Below are positions 1 to 5,767 of a stretch of DNA of 5,767 nt, piece by piece (position 1 is the stretch's first letter; the number at the start of each line of letters is the position of its first letter). A model generated the notes under the pieces. The model did not search any database and had not been told where the DNA came from. It saw only the letters and a list, made by a program, of their open reading frames with translations. This DNA comes from Planctomycetaceae bacterium (GTDB taxonomy: Bacteria; Planctomycetota; Planctomycetia; Planctomycetales; Planctomycetaceae): assembly GCA_003503535.1 (NCBI GenBank), contig DOCI01000002.1, forward strand, positions 40,543 through 46,309. The letters run 5' to 3'. Both the position numbers and the translations under genes were made by a program.

Positions 1-134
1 CTTGAGGTCTCAAACTTCACATAAAACTGTTCAGGAGCCTGTGGGTCGGCTGCTTGAGAAACGCTGGAAAGGCTGAAAAACACAGCTGCACAGACACAAA
101 ATGCTGTTGTGGTCGCGACGATTGATTTGATCAT
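1..134 (-). CDS. Secreted protein, N-terminal fragment; possible cyclophilin-type peptidyl-prolyl isomerase
   Basis: This is the first 44 codons of a gene that runs off the left edge. It begins with ATG (complement of 132-134). A good Shine-Dalgarno AGGAG (complement of 144-148) lies 9 bases upstream and fixes the start. The N-terminus is a classic Sec signal peptide: MIKS, then a hydrophobic stretch around residues 5-22, then SVSQAAD, with a likely signal peptidase I cut after SQA or SQAA (residues 26-29). The mature part starts DPQAPEQFYVKFETS. The segment FYVKFETS resembles the first beta strand of exported planctomycete cyclophilins, which typically read VKFETSKG followed by an acidic or hydrophobic strand. 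That match is short, so the isomerase assignment is an inference, while export is well supported. The gene has its own candidate promoter in the 161-base gap behind the upstream acyltransferase gene. It could be any other periplasmic protein. Confidence 0.6.
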   Translation of the reverse strand, partial: MIKSIVATTTAFCVCAAVFFSLSSVSQAADPQAPEQFYVKFETS

Positions 135-183
135 ACTTGAATACTCCTAACCTGATTTTTCCTGATCGGGCACAATTCCCCTG

Positions 184-206
184 GTGGGCAACCTCCGAGT
201 GCCCAC
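184..206 (-). promoter_or_regulatory. Leader hairpin upstream of the secreted-protein gene
   Basis: GTGGGCA (184-190) and TGCCCAC (200-206) form a perfect 7-bp GC-rich stem with a 9-base loop. Neither strand has a T-run immediately after the stem, so it is a poor intrinsic terminator. It lies 90 bases past the stop of the acyltransferase gene and 50 bases before the start of the secreted-protein gene. It would sit inside the predicted 5' leader of the latter. It may stabilise the mRNA end, act as a weak terminator or modulate translation. Confidence 0.4.
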
Positions 207-218
207 TCTTCAAATCGA

Positions 219-247
219 AGCATAGCAATCCTGATGCCGGACGTCAG
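219..247 (-). promoter_or_regulatory. Candidate sigma70-type promoter of the secreted-protein gene
   Basis: On the minus strand a -35 box CTGACG (242-247; 4 of 6 against TTGACA, with the TGAC core) and a -10 box TATGCT (219-224; 4 of 6 against TATAAT) are separated by exactly 17 bases. The predicted transcript would start near 212 and carry a leader of about 78 bases. The -35 box overlaps an inverted repeat at 230-248 (CCTGATG / CGTCAGG, with one wobble pair and a 5-base loop), which could be an operator or simply a hairpin. The call rests only on these matches. Confidence 0.35.
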
Positions 248-295
248 GTGAAATCAATTATTTTTCAGGATTCAAGATGGAATACGTATTAAATG

Positions 296-1516
296 TCAAT
301 CCATGAATTCTCTGACAATCCGCAATTGTGGCACTGACGATTGCTTTTCAATGGTCACGGGTGAGCGCTGGGCCACGGGAGAGCGTTGGCTTGAACTATT
401 CTTGAAAGATCGATTCGTCGTCTGAACAATTGGTTTTTGATAGACCAGTTTCGGACTGCGAAAAGCATGGTAATTCAATAACAACGAACCTTTCACATGC
501 GTGAGCGGACAACTTGAATAGCGATAACTTCTCAATTCCCGATTCGACCATAAACGAGCCGCTGTTACCAATTCACTTTGCGTCGGCGAAATTTCGACTT
601 CTTCAGTTTCCGAATGGCAAGCAGACTCCAGGACATTCCCCAGTAGCCCTGATAAAAGCTGGAACGTTTCGACGCCTGGCTCCTCATTATGCACAATATG
701 CGCCACTTCTAAGCCGGATTCATTCCTGTAACTGATCGCAGCTGCGACGGGCTTTCCATTGATAAACATCATGCCCAATTCCAGCATCTGCTGATGATCC
801 GCTGAGAGGCACTGTCGACGCAACGTCTTCAACTCGGCTCCGTCCACACACAACACTTCCAGTTGATCCAGCAATTCTTCAAGAGAATCTCCACGATCAG
901 CAGTGGCATTTACTGAACGATACTGCTTGAATGAGACCGTTCCACGACTTCGGCAAGCGGCTTCGGCCTGTTCGATTTCATTCCGTACGTCCTTGCGTTT
1001 TCTTCCCATGAATTCCTGCCAGCTTCCTGAAAACGCAACCGCCGGGATGAGTTTCCAGATTCTCTCGACAGGCTTCCAGCCGATATTTCTCAATGCGGTA
1101 CAAGAACGCCCCAGGTCGATGCGATCTCGATCGGTATAAGTCAAATCCAGCAAATCCCATCCATTGCGGTTCGATGACAGATATCGCAAGCCAGCTGCCA
1201 GTGTTGCTGCAGAATTGGGGCCGATGGGACCGTACCAGTTTCCGCCACCATCCAGAGGATAGGTCAGCACGCGAACCGCTCCCAATCGGGTTTCCACGGT
1301 TTTAATAACCAGGGGAAGAATTCCAATCACTTTTCCTCCCAGAGCGGCAATCAGAACTTTAAGTTCTCGATCAGCAGGAGCCGACTGCCAGTAGGCTTCC
1401 AGCCATTCATAGGTCATTTGAAAACGCCGCTGCCGACCTCGTCCCCATAACTCCTGCCAACTCAATCGATACGTTTCGAGCTCTTTGAGAGAATTGATTT
1501 CGAAGACTTGAAACAT
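296..1516 (-). CDS. BioF2/CelD-like GNAT-fold acyltransferase
   Basis: The 406-residue protein has the layout of the BioF2-like/CelD acetyltransferase family (Acetyltransf_6, related to FemAB folds). The N-terminal half has the typical PxWLxAYW-like segment (MTYEWLEAYW, residues 34-43), the strand LKVLIAALGGKVIGILPLVI (52-71) and WDLLDL (120-125). The central signature SWQEFMGRKRKDVRNEIEQ (165-183) corresponds to the family's conserved SW-x-x-(F/Y)-x-x-x-(K/R)-rich helix. The second GNAT half includes MMFINGKPVAAAISYRNESG (249-268). Members transfer acyl or aminoacyl groups and often sit near surface polysaccharide genes; the substrate here is unknown. No signal peptide is visible, so it is probably cytoplasmic. 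The start is supported by AGAGG (complement of 1522-1526) 5 bases upstream. The C-terminus beyond about residue 365 is a Ser/Arg/Gln-rich, probably disordered tail with a hexapeptide tandem repeat. The gene is transcribed divergently from the fhcC homologue and looks monocistronic. Confidence 0.75.
   Translation of the reverse strand: MFQVFEINSLKELETYRLSWQELWGRGRQRRFQMTYEWLEAYWQSAPADRELKVLIAALGGKVIGILPLVIKTVETRLGAVRVLTYPLDGGGNWYGPIGPNSAATLAAGLRYLSSNRNGWDLLDLTYTDRDRIDLGRSCTALRNIGWKPVERIWKLIPAVAFSGSWQEFMGRKRKDVRNEIEQAEAACRSRGTVSFKQYRSVNATADRGDSLEELLDQLEVLCVDGAELKTLRRQCLSADHQQMLELGMMFINGKPVAAAISYRNESGLEVAHIVHNEEPGVETFQLLSGLLGNVLESACHSETEEVEISPTQSELVTAARLWSNRELRSYRYSSCPLTHVKGSLLLNYHAFRSPKLVYQKPIVQTTNRSFKNSSSQRSPVAQRSPVTIEKQSSVPQLRIVREFMD
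353..388 (-). repeat. 18-base tandem repeat inside the acyltransferase gene tail
   Basis: Two adjacent 18-base units encode QRSPVA and QRSPVT (residues 377-388). The units differ at a few positions, so this is a diverged duplication rather than a recent one. It lies in the low-complexity C-terminal tail outside the enzyme fold and may vary in copy number between relatives. Confidence 0.6.
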
Positions 1517-1629
1517 GAGAACCTCTTCTTTTCACTGGTCACACTCATTCTGAATTCTACCGACTCCAATTGAGGGCGAAAGACGCTCCCTTGAAGAAAA
1601 GTAAAAATCTGAACTCGTGCGGTAGGAAC

Positions 1630-1655
1630 TTTGATTTGATCTTGTCAGAATCAAA
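1630..1655. repeat. Inverted repeat TTTGATT-N12-AATCAAA
   Basis: A perfect 7-base inverted repeat (TTTGATT at 1630-1636, AATCAAA at 1649-1655) has a 12-base spacer. It is AT-rich, and its centre-to-centre half-site distance of 19 bases (about two helical turns) would suit a dimeric DNA-binding protein. It lies about 230 bases upstream of the fhcC-like start and about 115 upstream of the acyltransferase start. An AT-rich repeat of this size can arise by chance. Confidence 0.3.
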
Positions 1656-1854
1656 TGCAGGTTTCACGCCGCAAGGCATCAAAATGCAGCAGATTATCCC
1701 ATTTCTATTGTGACTAGCCGTAATGCTTTACCTAAACAGGACTTGTGGTAAGTTATCTCAACACCTTGTAAGATTTCTGGACGAATACTTGAAGTTGGAT
1801 TCCGGCAACATTTCGATTGAGATGAGGCATTTCCGAAACATGGTCGCTTAAATC

Positions 1855-1872
1855 TGTAAACATTTTTTTACA
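1855..1872. promoter_or_regulatory. Operator-like dyad TGTAAA-N6-TTTACA
   Basis: A perfect 6-base inverted repeat (TGTAAA 1855-1860, TTTACA 1867-1872) with a 6-base spacer ends 15 bases before the fhcC-like ATG. Such a spacing suits a helix-turn-helix dimer. A repressor bound here would block transcription into the gene or act in its leader. The right arm lies in a run of seven T, so the dyad could partly be low-complexity sequence. Confidence 0.3.
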
Positions 1873-1887
1873 TTCTCCTGACTGACA

Positions 1888-2712
1888 ATGATTACAATCA
1901 CCCCCAAACAGAATTTGGAATCATTCGTTGAATTACCGAGTCAACTGAGTGAATTGCTGATCAATGCAGAAATTGATCAGATTCTGAAGATCAAAGTTCG
2001 CAATGGTCGATCAGAACGAACTTTTCAGGAATTATTCGATCTGCACCAGAACACGCATCCCACCATCGAGGCAGAAGTTCTTTTTGAAGGGGACTTTTCA
2101 AAAGTCCACGGTATCGGTCGAAACTGGAATGAGGGAAGATTTCATGTTCTCGGAAATACTGGAGATTGCCTCGGGGAACAGATGACCGGTGGTACGCTCG
2201 TCGTCGAAGGCAATACAGGAGACTGTACTGCACGAGGGATGAGCGGAGGCCGATTGATTATTCAAGCAAACGCCGGAGATCATCTGGGCAGCTTTTGTCC
2301 GGGTTCCATGAAAGGCATGACCGGTGGGGAAGTGTTCGTGCAGGGTTCCGTCGGTCAATTTTGCGGACATCGGATGCGACGGGGGACGATTATTATTGGC
2401 GAGAGTTCCGGTTCTCACCTCGGTTATGAAATGTTAGCGGGTACAATTGTCTGTTGTGGTCATATACCAGATACCGTTGGTCTCAACATGGTTCGAGGAA
2501 CGATTCTCATTTTGAATCCTGCCAACCTCAGCGCAATGTCGCACCTTGAAGAAGCTGTTAACTATGAACCGGCCGTCTTTCGTCTGCTACTGAAATATTT
2601 GAACTCGAACAAAATGTTGCCCACCAGTATCGATCCGACCACTTCTCATTTCACTCGCTATTTGGGTGATATGACGATGGGTAAACGTGGTGAAGTATTG
2701 ATTGCTTCATGA
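1888..2712 (+). CDS. fhcC: Formylmethanofuran dehydrogenase subunit C homologue (FhcC/FmdC type)
   Basis: The 274-residue protein is full length for the family. From residue 89 to about 210 it consists of imperfect repeats of roughly 19-20 residues rich in glycine. Examples are GNTGDCLGEQMTGG (89-102), GNTGDCTARGMSGG (108-121), GSVGQFCGHRMRRG (153-166) and GESSGSHLGYEMLAG (171-185). These form a right-handed beta helix like that of FmdC and the C-terminal domain of glutamate synthase. The end, RYLGDMTMGKRGEVLIA (257-273), matches the conserved FmdC closing motif. In bacteria FhcC is the structural subunit of the cytoplasmic formyltransferase/hydrolase complex FhcABCD, which releases formate from formyl-H4MPT during formaldehyde oxidation. 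No fhcA, fhcB or fhcD is present nearby. ATG 1888 is the only plausible start, yet no Shine-Dalgarno sequence precedes it. A glutamate synthase-like protein is a less likely alternative, since it lacks the other domains of that enzyme. Confidence 0.87.
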   Translation: MITITPKQNLESFVELPSQLSELLINAEIDQILKIKVRNGRSERTFQELFDLHQNTHPTIEAEVLFEGDFSKVHGIGRNWNEGRFHVLGNTGDCLGEQMTGGTLVVEGNTGDCTARGMSGGRLIIQANAGDHLGSFCPGSMKGMTGGEVFVQGSVGQFCGHRMRRGTIIIGESSGSHLGYEMLAGTIVCCGHIPDTVGLNMVRGTILILNPANLSAMSHLEEAVNYEPAVFRLLLKYLNSNKMLPTSIDPTTSHFTRYLGDMTMGKRGEVLIAS

Positions 2713-2740
2713 AATTTCCGATTGCAAAGCACATCCCATC

Positions 2741-2814
2741 CAAGCACGACGCGCAAGCGATTGAGTGAGTCGCACACTCCAACAAGAGACTCACTCGCTT
2801 GCGCGTCATGCTTG
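2741..2814 (+). terminator. Very strong long hairpin after fhcC; terminator and/or dispersed repeat
   Basis: The arms 2741-2771 and 2788-2814 pair over 26 base pairs with one C-A mismatch (2747/2808), one 4-base bulge (2761-2764) and a 16-base loop. The core GACGCGCAAGCGA pairs with TCGCTTGCGCGTC. It begins 28 bases past the fhcC stop and is followed by TATTATTCTT, which is T-rich but not a clean run. It probably ends the fhcC transcript and insulates oleC. The length and the bulge are unusual for a plain rho-independent terminator, and the form fits a REP-like intergenic element. Confidence 0.7.
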
Positions 2815-2822
2815 TATTATTC

Positions 2823-2858
2823 TTGACATGAATCGTTGAAAATTAACGCTTTTCTAAT
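2823..2858 (+). promoter_or_regulatory. Possible oleCD promoter elements
   Basis: A perfect TTGACA (2823-2828) starts 9 bases after the long hairpin, and TCTAAT (2853-2858; 5 of 6 to the -10 consensus) precedes the oleC ATG by 23 bases. The spacing of 24 bases is too long for ordinary sigma70, so the two elements may not work together. If TCTAAT is the real -10, the leader would be only about 15 bases, consistent with the lack of a Shine-Dalgarno sequence at oleC. Confidence 0.3.
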
Positions 2859-2881
2859 ACTGCCAGTTCAATTTATTCTCT

Positions 2882-4543
2882 ATGACCGACCCCGTGAAAT
2901 TAAATATCGCAGATCGTTTGCGAACAGCTGCCAGCCGCTGGCCTCATCAGAGATGTGTCGTCTTTCCAGAAGGACGTGATCGAAATGGTCGTGTCGCTTA
3001 CACGCACAGCACTTTCGCACAATTGAATCAGGAAACGGACGATCTGGCAGCGGGGCTGCAGAAACTGGGCACGACTCCCAAACACAAACTCGTCTTGATG
3101 GTGAAACCGAGTATTGAGTTCATTGCATTAACTTTTGCAATTTTCAAAACGGGCGCAACCGTTGTTCTGATTGATCCCGGGATGGGGCGGAAAAGAATCT
3201 TCGATTGCCTCGATGAGATTGAGCCAGATGGTTTTGTCGCCATACCGATTGTCCAGGCGATTCGGCAGGCACGGGGCAAACGCTATCGCAATGCGAACAT
3301 CAATATTTCGGTCGGACGTTCTTTCAGCTATGGCGGACTACCGTATCGAAAATTGCTGGAACTGGGACACAATCGCTTCCAGCCTGTGGAAACGCTTTCC
3401 ACAGATCGAGCGGCTATCATTTTTACGAGTGGCAGCACCGGGCCTCCGAAGGGGGTCGTTTACGAACATGGCATGTTCAATGCTCAGGTTGACCTGCTCC
3501 AGCAACAGTATCAAATCCAGCCCGGTGAAATTGATCTGCCAGGTTTTCCACTGTTTGCCCTGTTCAATCTGGCAATGGGAGTAACGACCGTCATTCCCGA
3601 TATGGATCCGACAAAACCGGCCGATGTCAATCCTCTGCGGATTATCGAGGCCATCGAAAATCAGGGAATCACTCAGGCCTTTGGTTCGCCCGCTCTCTGG
3701 AATCGCGTTGGGAGATATTGTGTCGAAAAATCGATCAAGCTTCCGAGTTTGAAACGGATCCTTTCTGCAGGGGCTCCCGTACCGGTTCCTGTCCTCGAAA
3801 AGATGAAGCAATGTTGCAGCGAAATTGAGGCGGAAATGTTTACGCCTTATGGAGCAACCGAAGCGTTACCCGTCTGTTCCATTTCCGCCAGCGAAGTGCT
3901 CAACGAAACTGCTGCAAAAACCGCCGTCGGGCAGGGGACTTGTGTTGGTAAGCCATTTTCCCAGGTGGATGTTCGTGTGATTCATGAAGTCAGCGGGGCG
4001 ATATCGAGTTTTGAAAAAGCTGAGATCTGCCCAAAAAACAAGATTGGCGAAATCATCGTTCGTAGCCCCAGTGCAACTCGCGAATACTTCAATCGACCAG
4101 ATGCCACTGCATTCGCAAAAATTCCGGATGGAAATCATTTCTGGCATCGGATGGGAGACATGGGCTATTTTGATGACGATAATCGACTCTGGTTTTGCGG
4201 ACGGAAAGCTCACATTGTGAGAACCGCTCAGGGCTTGATGTATCCGGTTTGTTGTGAGCCGATTTTTAATCAGCATCCGCGCGTCTATCGGTCCGCATTG
4301 GTGGGGGTCGGTGAGGCGGGTAAGCAACAACCCGTGTTAATTGTTGAACCGGAAACCAACTGTTATCCCAAATCGCAGGATGCCAGAAATACCTTTCTCG
4401 ATGAACTGAAAGTAATCGCGAGTCAACAGGAGTTGACTAAGTCGATTTCCGACTTCCGATTTCATCGTAAGCTACCGGTTGATCGCAGGCACAATGTGAA
4501 AATCCATCGAGAAGATTTAGCGATCTGGGCTGCTAAAAACTGA
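2882..4543 (+). CDS. oleC: OleC-type beta-lactone synthetase (AMP-dependent ligase fold)
   Basis: The 553-residue protein is a full-length member of the acyl-adenylate-forming superfamily. The phosphate-binding loop [13 protein letters not shown] is at 179-191, the YGATE motif at 323-327 and the Asp-containing motif [18 protein letters not shown] at 425-442, with D426 and R441 in the ribose-binding and hinge positions. OleC-specific features set it apart from CoA ligases. These are [14 protein letters not shown] (89-102) and the closing motif [14 protein letters not shown] (531-544) with a conserved Lys near 540, followed by LAIWA. OleC uses ATP to convert the 2-alkyl-3-hydroxyacid made by OleD into a cis-beta-lactone. 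OleB later decarboxylates this to an olefin. No signal peptide or membrane span is visible. The start fits the family N-terminus ([10 protein letters not shown] at 8-17), although no Shine-Dalgarno sequence is seen. It is followed 40 bases later by oleD, probably in one operon. OleA and OleB are absent. Confidence 0.88.
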   Translation: MTDPVKLNIADRLRTAASRWPHQRCVVFPEGRDRNGRVAYTHSTFAQLNQETDDLAAGLQKLGTTPKHKLVLMVKPSIEFIALTFAIFKTGATVVLIDPGMGRKRIFDCLDEIEPDGFVAIPIVQAIRQARGKRYRNANINISVGRSFSYGGLPYRKLLELGHNRFQPVETLSTDRAAIIFTSGSTGPPKGVVYEHGMFNAQVDLLQQQYQIQPGEIDLPGFPLFALFNLAMGVTTVIPDMDPTKPADVNPLRIIEAIENQGITQAFGSPALWNRVGRYCVEKSIKLPSLKRILSAGAPVPVPVLEKMKQCCSEIEAEMFTPYGATEALPVCSISASEVLNETAAKTAVGQGTCVGKPFSQVDVRVIHEVSGAISSFEKAEICPKNKIGEIIVRSPSATREYFNRPDATAFAKIPDGNHFWHRMGDMGYFDDDNRLWFCGRKAHIVRTAQGLMYPVCCEPIFNQHPRVYRSALVGVGEAGKQQPVLIVEPETNCYPKSQDARNTFLDELKVIASQQELTKSISDFRFHRKLPVDRRHNVKIHREDLAIWAAKN

Positions 4544-4583
4544 TCCTTCCAAGAAAAAAATCGTTCGGTATAGAAAAATCGTA

Positions 4584-5579
4584 ATGTCAAATTTAGTCAC
4601 CGGGGGCGGTGGGTTCCTCGGACAGTATCTCGTGGAACAACTGCGTGAACGGGGAGAACCTGTTCGCGTGCTTTGCCGCGGGGAATATCCCGAATTGCAA
4701 AAACTTGGTGTTGAGATCATTCGTGGTGATATTCGCGAATCAAAAATTGTCGAACAGGCCTGCCAGAATATTTCTACCGTCTACCATGTTGCAGCCATAC
4801 CGGGAGTGTGGGGCAGTTGGGAGAAGTATTATTCGATCAATACCGAAGGCAGCAGAAATGTTTTGCAAGCCTGTCATAATCAGGGTGTAAAAAAACTGAT
4901 CTACACGAGTTCTCCGAGCGTTATTTTCGATGGACAGGCCCACCTTGAGGCCAACGAATCGCTGCCATATCCAACGAACTATCTGTGTCATTATCCTCAT
5001 ACAAAAGCGATCGCCGAGCGTGAAATCCTCGAGGCAAACGGCGATCACGGAGTTGCCACCTGTGCGTTGCGGCCTCATCTGGTTTGGGGGCCCCGTGACC
5101 AACATCTGATACCACGTTTGCTTCAACGAGCAGACTCCGGTCGTTTACGCATTGTCGGTGATGGCTCGAACGAGATCTCGATGACCTACGTAGAAAATGC
5201 GGCTGCAGCCCATTGGCAGGCTGCGGAGAAATTATCTCTCGATTCCCCCGTGGCAGGACAGGCCTATTTCATTAACGATCCCAAACCTGTCAATCTCTGG
5301 TCCTGGATTAACGAGCTCCTGGTCAATGTCGGCAAGTCGCCAATTCACAAAAAAATCTCGGCTCAGGCAGCCTATCGAATCGGGGGAGTGCTGGAGTCGG
5401 TTTATACCATGTTGGGAAGAAAATCTGAACCACCGATGACACGATTCGTCGCTCTGCAATTAAGCCAGTCCCACACTTACTCGATCAATAAAGCTCGTCA
5501 GGATTTCGATTTCAAGCCACCTGTTGACTATGAAACGTCTTATCAAAGGCTGATGGACGAACTGAAGTCGGTTAAATGA
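4584..5579 (+). CDS. oleD: OleD-type NAD(P)H-dependent 2-alkyl-3-ketoacid reductase
   Basis: The 331-residue protein is an extended short-chain dehydrogenase of the 3-beta-hydroxysteroid dehydrogenase/epimerase group. The Rossmann nucleotide loop TGGGGFLG (residues 6-13) lies almost at the N-terminus. Catalytic residues are visible as the serine of IYTSSPSV (106-113) and the YxxxK pair in YPHTK (137-141). OleD hallmarks include [18 protein letters not shown] (32-49), [10 protein letters not shown] (74-83), [17 protein letters not shown] (163-179), [19 protein letters not shown] (192-210) and SEPPMTRF (281-288). OleD reduces the ketone of the OleA product, supplying the hydroxyacid that OleC cyclises; it and OleC work with OleB in a large cytoplasmic assembly in characterised systems. 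The gap of 40 bases after oleC contains no terminator, so co-transcription is likely. No Shine-Dalgarno sequence precedes the ATG, only A-rich sequence. No terminator hairpin follows the gene. Confidence 0.88.
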   Translation: MSNLVTGGGGFLGQYLVEQLRERGEPVRVLCRGEYPELQKLGVEIIRGDIRESKIVEQACQNISTVYHVAAIPGVWGSWEKYYSINTEGSRNVLQACHNQGVKKLIYTSSPSVIFDGQAHLEANESLPYPTNYLCHYPHTKAIAEREILEANGDHGVATCALRPHLVWGPRDQHLIPRLLQRADSGRLRIVGDGSNEISMTYVENAAAAHWQAAEKLSLDSPVAGQAYFINDPKPVNLWSWINELLVNVGKSPIHKKISAQAAYRIGGVLESVYTMLGRKSEPPMTRFVALQLSQSHTYSINKARQDFDFKPPVDYETSYQRLMDELKSVK

Positions 5580-5590
5580 ACAAGTCGGTC

Positions 5591-5620
5591 TTGGCTGGAT
5601 TTCCGGCTTTCCGCTATCCT
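5591..5620 (+). promoter_or_regulatory. Candidate promoter for the gene starting at 5683
   Basis: TTGGCT (5591-5596; 4 of 6 to -35) and TATCCT (5615-5620; 4 of 6 to -10) are separated by 18 bases. The -10 reads GCTATCCT in context, similar to GCTATGCT in the candidate minus-strand promoter at 219-247, which mildly supports both. Transcription would begin near 5627 and give a leader of about 55 bases. The two CCGGCT copies around it (5603-5608, 5623-5628) are direct repeats and do not form a hairpin. Confidence 0.35.
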
Positions 5621-5682
5621 TACCGGCTGGAGGGGGTGCAAGCCAGGAGAGCTTTGCAGTCATTGCATTCAGGGATGAAGTC

Positions 5683-5767
5683 ATGGTTTACTGGTTGTTA
5701 ATTCACGTCTTGCCTTTTTTTCAGCAAGTGGAAAGTCATACGACCGGTTCTTCACGTGTCTATATAA
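5683..5767 (+). CDS. N-terminal fragment; possible MraY (phospho-MurNAc-pentapeptide transferase)
   Basis: Twenty-eight codons are visible before the right edge: [14 protein letters not shown], then [14 protein letters not shown]. The start is fixed by AGGGA (5671-5675) 7 bases before the ATG. The pattern of a short hydrophobic N-terminal helix with aromatic residues, then a polar linker ending in an aromatic/hydrophobic pair just before an expected ThrPheArg-like stretch, resembles the beginning of MraY. MraY is the membrane enzyme that makes lipid I in peptidoglycan synthesis. This is a judgement from memory of family N-termini on a very short fragment. A different membrane protein is quite possible. 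It probably has its own promoter rather than being read only from oleCD. Confidence 0.45.
   Translation, partial: MVYWLLIHVLPFFQQVESHTTGSSRVYI

Larger units (their letters stand above)
1517..1887. other. Divergent intergenic region between the acyltransferase and fhcC-like genes
   Basis: This 371-base gap must hold the 5' regions of both flanking genes. For the minus-strand acyltransferase gene a -10-like TAGAAT (complement of 1554-1559; 5 of 6) lies 37 bases before the start, but the hexamer 17 bases upstream, TTTCGC, is a poor -35. For the plus-strand fhcC-like gene I find no convincing -35/-10 pair. TTGAGA (1817-1822) and TTAAAT (1848-1853) are 25 bases apart, too far for sigma70. Two dyads are listed separately. 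A 42-codon ORF (ATG 1723 to TAA 1851) lacks a ribosome binding site and is not called as a gene. No tRNA or recognised riboswitch is visible. Confidence 0.6.

Noticed and set aside
31..228. 65-codon minus-strand frame across the start of the exported-protein gene
   Set aside because: It is in a different frame from the signal-peptide gene, which has a proper Shine-Dalgarno sequence and a convincing export signal.
281..290. Perfect palindrome AATACGTATT just past the acyltransferase stop
   Set aside because: Ten-base AT-rich palindromes are common by chance and nothing nearby suggests a function.
2098..2418. 106-codon open frame on the minus strand inside fhcC
   Set aside because: It is opposite the glycine-rich beta-helix repeats; the repeated codon pattern of the real gene suppresses stops on the other strand.
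3338..3811. 157-codon open frame on the minus strand inside oleC
   Set aside because: It lies wholly within a gene with strong family motifs, has no ribosome binding site that I can see, and its translation has the low-complexity look of an antisense shadow.
3866..4330. 154-codon open frame on the minus strand inside oleC
   Set aside because: It is antisense to the YGATE to hinge region of oleC, which must be coding on the plus strand; no recognisable domain.
5603..5628. Paired CCGGCT motifs after oleD as a terminator hairpin
   Set aside because: They are direct, not inverted, repeats and cannot pair with each other; no T-run follows.
1..5767. Mobile element, CRISPR, toxin-antitoxin or defence genes
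   Set aside because: No transposase or nuclease motifs, no regularly spaced repeats and no small paired ORFs with starts are visible on either strand.

Overview
The window looks like chromosomal DNA of a planctomycete, by inference from gene content. It has a bacterial formylmethanofuran dehydrogenase subunit C homologue (H4MPT-linked C1 metabolism, which among bacteria is mainly known from methylotrophic proteobacteria and planctomycetes). Next to it is a pair of head-to-head olefin biosynthesis genes, oleC and oleD, also known from planctomycetes. Base composition looks intermediate, and several starts lack a Shine-Dalgarno sequence. No phylogenetic test was possible here.

Layout from left to right. 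Positions 1-134 (minus strand) are the 5' end of a secreted protein with a clear signal peptide, possibly a cyclophilin-type peptidyl-prolyl isomerase. It has its own candidate promoter and a leader hairpin (184-206). Positions 296-1516 (minus) encode a BioF2/CelD-like GNAT-fold acyltransferase. A 371-base divergent intergenic region (1517-1887) holds two inverted repeats but no clear promoter. Positions 1888-2712 (plus) encode an FhcC/FmdC-type beta-helix subunit. A very strong long hairpin (2741-2814) separates it from the next genes. Positions 2882-4543 (plus) are oleC and 4584-5579 (plus) are oleD, 40 bases apart and probably one operon. A candidate promoter (5591-5620) then leads into the start of another gene at 5683, whose 28 visible residues resemble the N-terminus of planctomycete MraY.

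Functionally, OleD should reduce the 2-alkyl-3-ketoacid made by OleA to a 2-alkyl-3-hydroxyacid. OleC should then close this to a beta-lactone, which OleB decarboxylates to a long-chain cis-olefin. OleA and OleB are not in the window, and both flanks are occupied by unrelated genes, so the pathway is split in this genome or is used differently. The fhcC homologue likewise stands without fhcA, fhcB or fhcD.

I see no mobile element, CRISPR array, tRNA or rRNA. The most interesting points are the split oleCD pair beside a lone fhcC, the long hairpin that looks like a dispersed repeat, and two operator-like dyads. I do not see convincing evidence of a wholly new system.
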